Origin: Diphasiastrum complanatum
Lineage: Eukaryota > Streptophyta > Lycopodiopsida > Lycopodiales > Lycopodiaceae
Reading direction: 5' to 3'
DNA length: 64,000 nucleotides
Assembly (NCBI GenBank): GCA_029204225.1
Contig: CM055112.1
Span: 26,563,864-26,627,863, forward strand
The notes under the pieces were generated by a model. It did not search any database. It had not been told where the DNA came from and saw nothing but the letters and a program-made list of their open reading frames with translations. This document shows, one piece after another, positions 57,989 to 64,000 of the stretch; position 1 is the stretch's first letter, and each line of letters starts with the position of its first letter. A program made the translations under genes and the position numbers.

Positions 57989-58369
57989 TTGCAAAGGGGT
58001 TTTACATTGAGGGGCATCCTTCAATGGAAATTTCATGATTTTTTAGCATACAACTTGCTTGCTAGCGACTCAATGAAAGAGTATGTGAGATGCCTTGAAT
58101 GTGGAGCCAACAACAACAAAAATACGGTTAATTCACTACCAACAATTATTTATTGTGGGGATAAACATTGTTTACCTATGAATAGAAGATTGACGTGGAA
58201 GAGAGAGCACCACCTTATCAAAAAACATCATAAAAAATCATGCAAGTTTGTGATTAAAAAAGAAATGGCTAATGGATCCCAGAAAAAAGTGAGTGGAAGA
58301 TGCATCAAAGTACACGAGCTGGAAGAGGCTAAGCACCCTCTATACTCTACCATATTGGAAAGTGAGTAG
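57989..58369 (+). CDS. Hypothetical Cys/His-rich ORF
   Basis: An open frame of 127 codons with features of a zinc-binding domain: RCLECGA (C-x2-C), YCGDKHC (C-x4-C), then WKREHHLIKKHHKKSC (spaced His and Cys). The region is strongly basic, which suits nucleic-acid binding. It then reads GRCIKVHELEEAKHPLYSTI to the stop. No ATG start is certain. It lies beside the H3-like gene of cluster B on the opposite strand. It could be a DNA-binding exon of the M3-type protein or a separate gene. I do not recognise a known family. Confidence 0.35.
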   Translation: MQRGFTLRGILQWKFHDFLAYNLLASDSMKEYVRCLECGANNNKNTVNSLPTIIYCGDKHCLPMNRRLTWKREHHLIKKHHKKSCKFVIKKEMANGSQKKVSGRCIKVHELEEAKHPLYSTILESE

Positions 58370-58455
58370 TAAGTATGTTGAAGCTTTGATTCATTTTCGT
58401 TTCATGTTTTTTGACCAAGGATGATTGCATTATAAAACCAAACTTTTTTACTCCA

Positions 58456-58701
58456 TTATGTTTTTATTTGAAATTCTGGGGAACTCATATTTATAGGGGT
58501 AGGAGGAGACAAAGATTTTGAAGGAGGAGGAGATTTATTAGGAGAGGAAGAATTAGCAGGAGAAGATAAAAATGGAGTTCTGGGAGGAGAAGAAGGAGAC
58601 TTAGGAGAAGACATGGGAGGAGATTGTCTGGCAGATAGAATCTCATCTAGAGGAGATGGCTTTGAAAAATCCCTCGCTTTATTAGGAGAGTCATGAGACA
58701 T
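58456..58701 (-). CDS. Ser/Pro-rich hypothetical ORF
   Basis: 82 codons starting MSHDSPNKARDFSKPSPLDE and consisting mainly of Ser-Pro repeats; it ends EFQIKT. It begins 22 bp after the stop of the H3-like gene. A TATA-like CATATATAGAGTGGGAG overlaps that stop, recalling the TATATAAGAGTGGGG promoter motif of cluster A. It may be the start of a further cluster-B gene or a displaced tail exon of the H3-like protein. Low complexity makes homology hard to judge. Confidence 0.35.
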   Translation of the reverse strand: MSHDSPNKARDFSKPSPLDEILSARQSPPMSSPKSPSSPPRTPFLSSPANSSSPNKSPPPSKSLSPPTPINMSSPEFQIKT

Positions 58702-58722
58702 CTTCTTTGAAACACTCCCACT

Positions 58723-59119
58723 CTATATATGAAAAACAAGCCGGGATGGTTGATTTTGCTTTTGTTTTCTCCTCTCAAAATCTTGTTTAGGAGGAGAGGA
58801 AGGAGCAGGTCTAAAGTACTCTGCAAATTTGTCATATGTGTCCCGTAGCCTGAACACAATGTTGAAATCCTTAAGCATGATGGTCACCCTTTTGGCATGG
58901 ACAGCTGCAACAATAGTATCTGAAAACAATTTCACTTGGAAATCTTCATATGCAGTGTGCAACGCCTCTATTGCCGTTACAGTCCATCTCACAACTTTTT
59001 GTAACCTGTCTGATGGATCTCTGTATGTGAGCTTTCGGAATCAGAAGATTATTGGTCTTCTCTAGCTTCCGAATATCCTTGAGCCAAGGTGGGTCTCTTC
59101 TCCAATGCCCCTTGGCCTT
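58723..59119 (-). pseudogene. Divergent histone H3-like gene, copy B
   Basis: The minus-strand sequence encodes an H3-like histone fold: WLKDIRKLEKTNNLLIPKAH (alpha-N and start of alpha-1), QRSIRQVTKSC, then after one frameshift near 58992 TVTAIEALHTAYEDFQVKLF (alpha-2), AAVHAKRVTIMLKDF (loop 2, very close to H3 HAKRVTIMPKD) and NIVFRLR (alpha-3). A C-terminal extension of about 40 residues, basic and Pro-rich, is absent from normal H3. It shares LLIP(K/R)A and VTA with copy A, against LLIRKLP in canonical H3, so the two copies are related to each other. The N-terminal tail is not visible. Confidence 0.7.
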
Positions 59120-60565
59120 TCAAAAAGATACTTTTTATATTTTTCAACGCGCATATACTGCATGTGAAAACCTGAGAGGCTATTCTCGCGCATTGAACTG
59201 ATATTAGAAGATAATATGAATGATCAAAGCTTGACTCAATAAATTCTCCTTAGCTTTGGACAATATGAAGAGTCTATCGAATCAAGCTTTGATCATGCAA
59301 AATACCTGTTGGAGGGTTTGCGGATCCCAAGGCAACCCTAACCCTAGTTAATAAGTGAGGGGGATTTGGCACCCTGCGTGTGTAAGTCCAACCCAATGAT
59401 CACATAGTTATTTGATTAATTAGAATGTTAATAAAAGGACTTTAGGCCTTTTTGCGGGACTTTTAATGTCGCAGGGCCTAAATGTCAAGTTAGTGAATAA
59501 AGTTGGGTTTCCCTCCAATTTTGATGGTTCCCACACTTTTTTAAATTTGGATAAAAAGATAGACAAGATTGGACCAACAGGATTCAGAGGCCAGGGTCCT
59601 CCTCTCTACTATAAAAAGAGACCAACTCGAGTTGGTCCTCATGTTCATTTTCTCATTTTAATAAAGCAGATTGGTTCTCTTAAAAAATGGATTGATGAAT
59701 GTCCTTGCTCTCCTTTCTTCTCCTCCATTTCTCATGTTTTCTTTGGATTTTGCTAATTGTTGGATTTGATCATTATTGGGATTGCTATTTCTTATGCTTT
59801 TTGTGAGAGAGAAAGGGAGAGAGAGAAGAGTAAGTTTCTATCATTGTTGTGGATTTAGGGTTAATGGATGTAGTGTTAATGCTTAGTGTTAATGGATGTT
59901 AGTGTTAGATCCTCCATTCATGTTGAAATCTGAACTGTACTATCGCTCTCATGGGAACAAACCTACGCGTGACAACTAACTTCGTCTCTTTGATGCTAAA
60001 TTGACTAGATCTTGGATTCAGGTTAGACAAGGAAAGAAACCCACTACAATACCCTCCAATAATTTCAAAAAATCTCCAAAATTTTTTTTCCTACAATAGC
60101 GATTTGACGTGCGCAGTCCAAGTGAAAAATCATTGTCTTCTCCAACGGCACGCTGATCCGATATCTGAGACGCATTGAAAATATATTGAAACGCATTATG
60201 AACACCTTATGAAAATGTTCTGAATGAACATTATTTCAAAAGAAAAAATCTCGTCTTTACGGTGCTTAAATAAGACGAGAGTCTGTAATAATTCTCCTCG
60301 TACACATTTTTCGATATTATTCATTTAATATTTATTTATTATTTGTTTAATGGTGATTCAAGGCTAGTGATGGACTATTCAATGAATTACGGCGCAGGTA
60401 TAGATTCTAGGATCAGGGCTAATGATAATTCGTAGAATCTAGTGATAGACTACTTAATGTATTCCGGCGTAGGTACAAATTTGTCTCACTATGATTGGTG
60501 GATAAATATAGGTTGTGTTCCTCAATTCATTATTTGACAAATGTATGGCTGTGATCAGCAAAAAT
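59120..60565. other. Intergenic DNA with a tandem duplication
   Basis: No gene is supported. A unit of about 100 bp (CTAGTGATGGACTATTCAAT, then CGGCGCAGGTA) is duplicated at 60365-60475 with mismatches. The ORF at 59466-59756 lacks support. Confidence 0.4.
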
Positions 60566-60569
60566 TGGC

Positions 60570-60578
60570 TATAAATAT
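60570..60578 (+). promoter_or_regulatory. TATA box of M2-B
   Basis: CTATAAATATGGGC lies about 285 bp before the M2-B start codon. Confidence 0.4.
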
Positions 60579-60854
60579 GGGCACCACTTTCCATAATTCG
60601 ATTCCGTGATCTTTTATTCTGAACTCACTAGTTATTTTATTTTCTTTCTTTCTTGCGATATCGAATCGACGCGTGCCTTCCCATACGATGCACGATCGGA
60701 TTCATTCAGGTGTGCTAAATCGATATCATCATCTTCTGATGTGTGCTTGTGAAAAATTTCAGTCGTGTCCTAACGGTATTGGATCAATGCGCGCACTGTT
60801 GTTCATTCCTCTACTGATATCATTTGGTCGCGTTGAACCGATATCAGGTTTAAT

Positions 60855-62380
60855 ATGGCTAGTTCCTCCATGTCCTCAAATAACAAACTTCTGGATTTTT
60901 TGAATGCTAATGACATTCCATTTGAGAAATTAGAGTATTTTGTGAGAATTTTTTTGCTCCCTTCGATATCGATAAGCTAATTTATGAAAATCGTTATAAT
61001 TTATTTTCTTATCTTGATCATTTTTCTCAGATTATTAGTACTCTTGTTTTGGATATAAATAGTTTTTGTTTCGTTCATTTTCAGGATCTTGTGCATTCTA
61101 AACCATCTTCTAAGCATAAACACAATAGAAATTACTCTAACCTGCATGACCATTTCAAAAGAAATATATATTGTGATATCCACAAAAGAATATGTCGCCT
61201 TCTCATCAAAGGAATGGCTTTTGTCTTTTACATATCTGCTGAAATTCCAGATGATGAATCTGTTAAATCTTCAACTGTTCCATTGATCGAAGCATCTGCA
61301 CCTGTTCCAATTGATGTAGATGATGCAGATACTGATAGCATCTATGGCTTCATATTATCAAAAAACTCTCCCGCGTTCTATAATCCTCTTTGATTCTCTT
61401 CCATCTGCATCTCATGTTAATCAATTAACTCTACTCAATGTTCCCTTATATTTTATAAATAATGAAAGTTATATTTCATTTAATGATATAGAATATGTTT
61501 TGATTTTGAGAGAGGATGAAATCCTCTCAATTTTTGCTCAAAATTTATCAGAATTTTCTGGCATTGTTGATTACACATATGATGACCTTGAAATTGAGAT
61601 AGATTATGATAAAGATGGCAATTGAAAATCTGGCAATGAGGCCTTGGAGGTCATGATTGAAAAATCTAAAGCCTATGAAAAAACTTTGCCTACAGAAGAG
61701 GAATTTTTGGAATTCCAAAAAAAATATCCCCCAAGGCCTAGATATATTTCCTCCAGAAATGTAGAGGCCATTGGAGGACATGACATTAGTAGAGCAAACA
61801 TCGTTGAATATAATGATTATAATCCGGTACGTAAATATTATATTGGTATTGATATTGCTTAGTTTTCTTATTTCAAACACTGCGTTAAAGTATGAGTTTA
61901 CAGTGTTATGTATCATTCTAAATTTTTTTTTTTTTTTGTACAAGATGCTATTGAAATAGATGCCTTTGGTATGAGACATGGAGGCGTCCGAGGTGTATCA
62001 GTCGGGAGAAAGGATGTGTCTGTATCTCATTATTTGAAAAAATTTCAAAATAATGAGATTTGTATATATCATTCATCTTTTAATCCATATGCAACCACTG
62101 TCATTATGGCCATCAAATCATTATCAATTTGTTTAGGAGGCCATAAGTACGCAAAAGGAACATATAAAATAATTTTTGTAAAAGGGATTTGGCTATTAAA
62201 ATATTCGGTTATACTCCCAATGAGACTACAAAAAGATCATCTGCAATGGCCCTTTATTTGGGTTACATTGATATGAGCAAAAGGAAAAATTTAGAATTTT
62301 TGGATCCATATGAAAGGAGATTATTCCTTCATGACAATACCATTCGTCTGAATCTTGAAGAGGATGATGGTGATAAATAG
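60855..62380 (+). pseudogene. M2-family gene, copy B
   Basis: Begins MASSSMSSNNKLLDFL, parallel to MSSSKIELANLL of copy A. After a frameshift near 60950 it continues FDIDKLIYENRYNLFSYLDH and KEYVAFSSKEWLLSFTYLLK. In further frames come LYFINNESYISFNDIEYVL and ILREDEILSIF. TGA at 61623 interrupts it, then LEFQKKYPPRPRYI. An intron (61827-61944, donor GTACGT, T-rich acceptor) precedes DAIEIDAFGMRHGGVRGV, SHYLKKFQNN, IKSLSICLGGHKYAKG and FLDPYERRLFLHDNTI. There are at least three frame breaks. No known domain. The intron sits at the same position as in copy A (before DAxExDAF.MR.GGVR), so the copies share gene structure. It converges on M3-B, 30 bp away. Confidence 0.65.
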
Positions 62381-62409
62381 ACAATCTTTTGTAATAGATT
62401 TTTGATATA

Positions 62410-64000
62410 TTACAAGGATCTCTCTTTTGTTATGAATTTGAATGCCTTTCGAAATATCGTAATACTTGGCAAGTTTTTAGCTTGATATCTAAATTGTGCT
62501 CTTCTATAAAACCACTGAAAAAGTTGAACTAAATATTTATTTCTTGAATTGTGTCCTACATGATTTGTTGCTCTATGAAATGCTCCCCTTGCTTGCCAAT
62601 GAGATTTTTCTATGTCTTGTGATGACCAGATACTTAAGCTCTCATATTCCTTTGAAAAATAAGTTGCATGATGAAGAAGGATGTGTTGCAAACAATAGTT
62701 TTGATTAGTTACATCAGTAGAAAAAATATAAGCCTGAATGAGAAAAGTACCAGATAATGATATAGATTAGCAGCATGTAAAGAGTAACGTTGTCTTTTCC
62801 CCAACAATCATGTACAAATTTTACAAATGTGGAGCAATGATTTTGCAAAGTCCTCATGTCTTCTGATGATAGGTTTTCTTTCTTGATAACACCTATGAGT
62901 TTGTCTAAGTTGGTCCACACTTGTTCCTTTTCCACTCGATTACTTCCTTCCAGTGTTCGTGTGACTTGAACAATTTCTCTCCAAATTTCGTATCTGACAC
63001 TTGATTCTTTGCATGTGTGATTGGATAAGAATCTTCTTGCTTTAGCACCTCCAATTGATGGGTTATTAGGAACGTTTCCTTTTTTCTCGGAAAGTCTATC
63101 ACTTTTTTCAATCATGGCATTCCCTTTATGTAGTCCTGCATTTGACAGAACTATTTTCAACCTCCTAATTGTTGCTTTAGCCACAGACTCCGGTTTATGA
63201 TTCCATGCTAGTAGAATATGTAGGTAAATAAGTTTTTCAATAATACGAACATCATCATGCAATGTGCATATGTGAACATTTTTTAATGGAATTGGCAGAA
63301 CACTTTTCATATTTGGATCTTTAGCTTCTCGTGTTGGGCCAGTGTTTGTTGATTGTCCCGAATTCATATTGTAGCAATCCTTCATGCAATAAAGACATGG
63401 ATGCTTTGATGTTGCCCCATGAGAAACATTATACATACATTTTAATGTTTTCAAATCCCCTGCAAGGTGCCATTGAATTTGAAAACTTCCATGGTTTTCA
63501 ACTGTAAATTTCTCACCCTCCAATGTCACTTTATAATCTCGCCATAATTTGTTCTTGAAAATATCCATGTAAGCATTTTATGGTCCTCTTTCAAGAGCTG
63601 TAGAGAAGCAAGTAATGCATGACATGTCAATAAAACTGGCAAGGTATAAATTGTTAATAACGACATTCTAAATGAAAATTGAAATGTATACCTGGAATGC
63701 CGCCAACCACCATATGTGATTTTTCGATTGAACACTAAATCTTCGATCATTTGTATATGAAATTTTGTTCATCAAAGTGACACTCACTTGTTCCAACTTT
63801 TGACCCTTGATGATTTCAGATTCATCCAATTTTATTACAATAATGATCTTTCCATCTACTTGATGTTCGTCTAGTTTATAAAATCGAATAATGTATTTTA
63901 GAACATTTTCAATTTCAAGAAAAATATAATTGCAATCGTTGTAATTGAGCTCACCATATTCTAATTTGTATAATTCAGTTATATGAAGTGGTTGGCCAAC
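62410..64000 (-). pseudogene. M3-family transposase-like gene, copy B (partial)
   Basis: Runs off the right edge. In order: NYIFLEIENVLKYIIRFYKL, IIIVIKLDESEIIKGQKLEQ, RRFSVQSKNHIWWLAAF, intron 63598-63691 (CAG then GTATAC; acceptor CTCTACAG), LLKEDHKMLTWIFS, then after a frameshift HLAGDLKTLKCMYN with CLYC 19 residues after the Asp, KNVHICTLHDDVRIIEKLIY, LLAWNHKPES, LSNAGLHKGNAM, GGAKARRFLSNHT, and a final exon SLSIWSSQDIEKSHWQARGA with KYLVQLFQWFYRR. Two conserved Asp residues, an intact C-x2-C and a late Glu/His block suggest an RNase-H-fold recombinase with a zinc-binding insertion. That is inference; no family name is assigned. This is the best-preserved copy in the C-terminal half. Confidence 0.65.

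Noticed and set aside
61548-61979. 143-codon minus-strand ORF over M2-B
   Set aside because: It is antisense to the conserved M2 blocks and intron and is rich in Ile/Phe from AT-rich DNA.

Overview
The window looks like transposon-rich nuclear DNA of a land plant. The evidence is nested Ty1/copia and Ty3/gypsy LTR retrotransposons with plant-type primer sites (TGGTATCAGAGC and a TGGCGCCGTTGCC-like site), long CT/GA and GT microsatellites, short GT-AG introns, TATA boxes and very low gene density. The retroelement proteins remind me of fern or other non-seed-plant elements, but that is weak. I see no rRNA, organelle DNA, CRISPR or ordinary host housekeeping gene.

Layout. 1-2.6 kb: an LTR-element leader fragment and a decayed copy of an unknown gene family (called M2 here). 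2.6-4.3 kb: 3' end of a chromodomain Ty3/gypsy element plus its LTR. 4.5-12.1 kb: the most unusual part, a compact cluster (cluster A) holding an unrecognised exon, a divergent histone H3-like gene with a very long tail, an M2 gene and a gene for a large protein (M3) with a transposase-like layout. 12.1-22 kb: mostly non-coding, with small hypothetical ORFs, hairpins and microsatellite-bearing repeats. 22.2 kb: an 86-bp tRNA-like retroinsertion with a 15-bp target duplication. 23-23.8 kb: a third M3 fragment. 24.2 kb: an LTR/primer-site remnant. 25.5-33.7 kb: a complete gag-only LTR element with target duplication AGTTA. 34.4-48.0 kb: a Ty3/gypsy element carrying an extra ORF after integrase and split by a complete Ty1/copia element (duplication ATATG). 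48-57.5 kb: three more truncated copia elements. 57.9-64 kb: cluster B, with a zinc-binding-like ORF, a second H3-like gene, a second full-length M2 gene and a second M3 gene running off the right edge.

Main message: the H3-like, M2 and M3 families recur together. M2 occurs three times, M3 three times and H3-like twice in 64 kb, outside the LTR elements. The H3-A and M2-A genes share a promoter motif. I infer a multi-gene mobile element or endogenised DNA-virus-like element that carries its own histone H3-like protein and a putative DDE/RNase-H-fold recombinase. Most copies carry in-frame stops, nearly all TAG or TGA, as expected from deamination of methylated CAG and CGA codons. The grouping as one element, its ends and its activity are inference.
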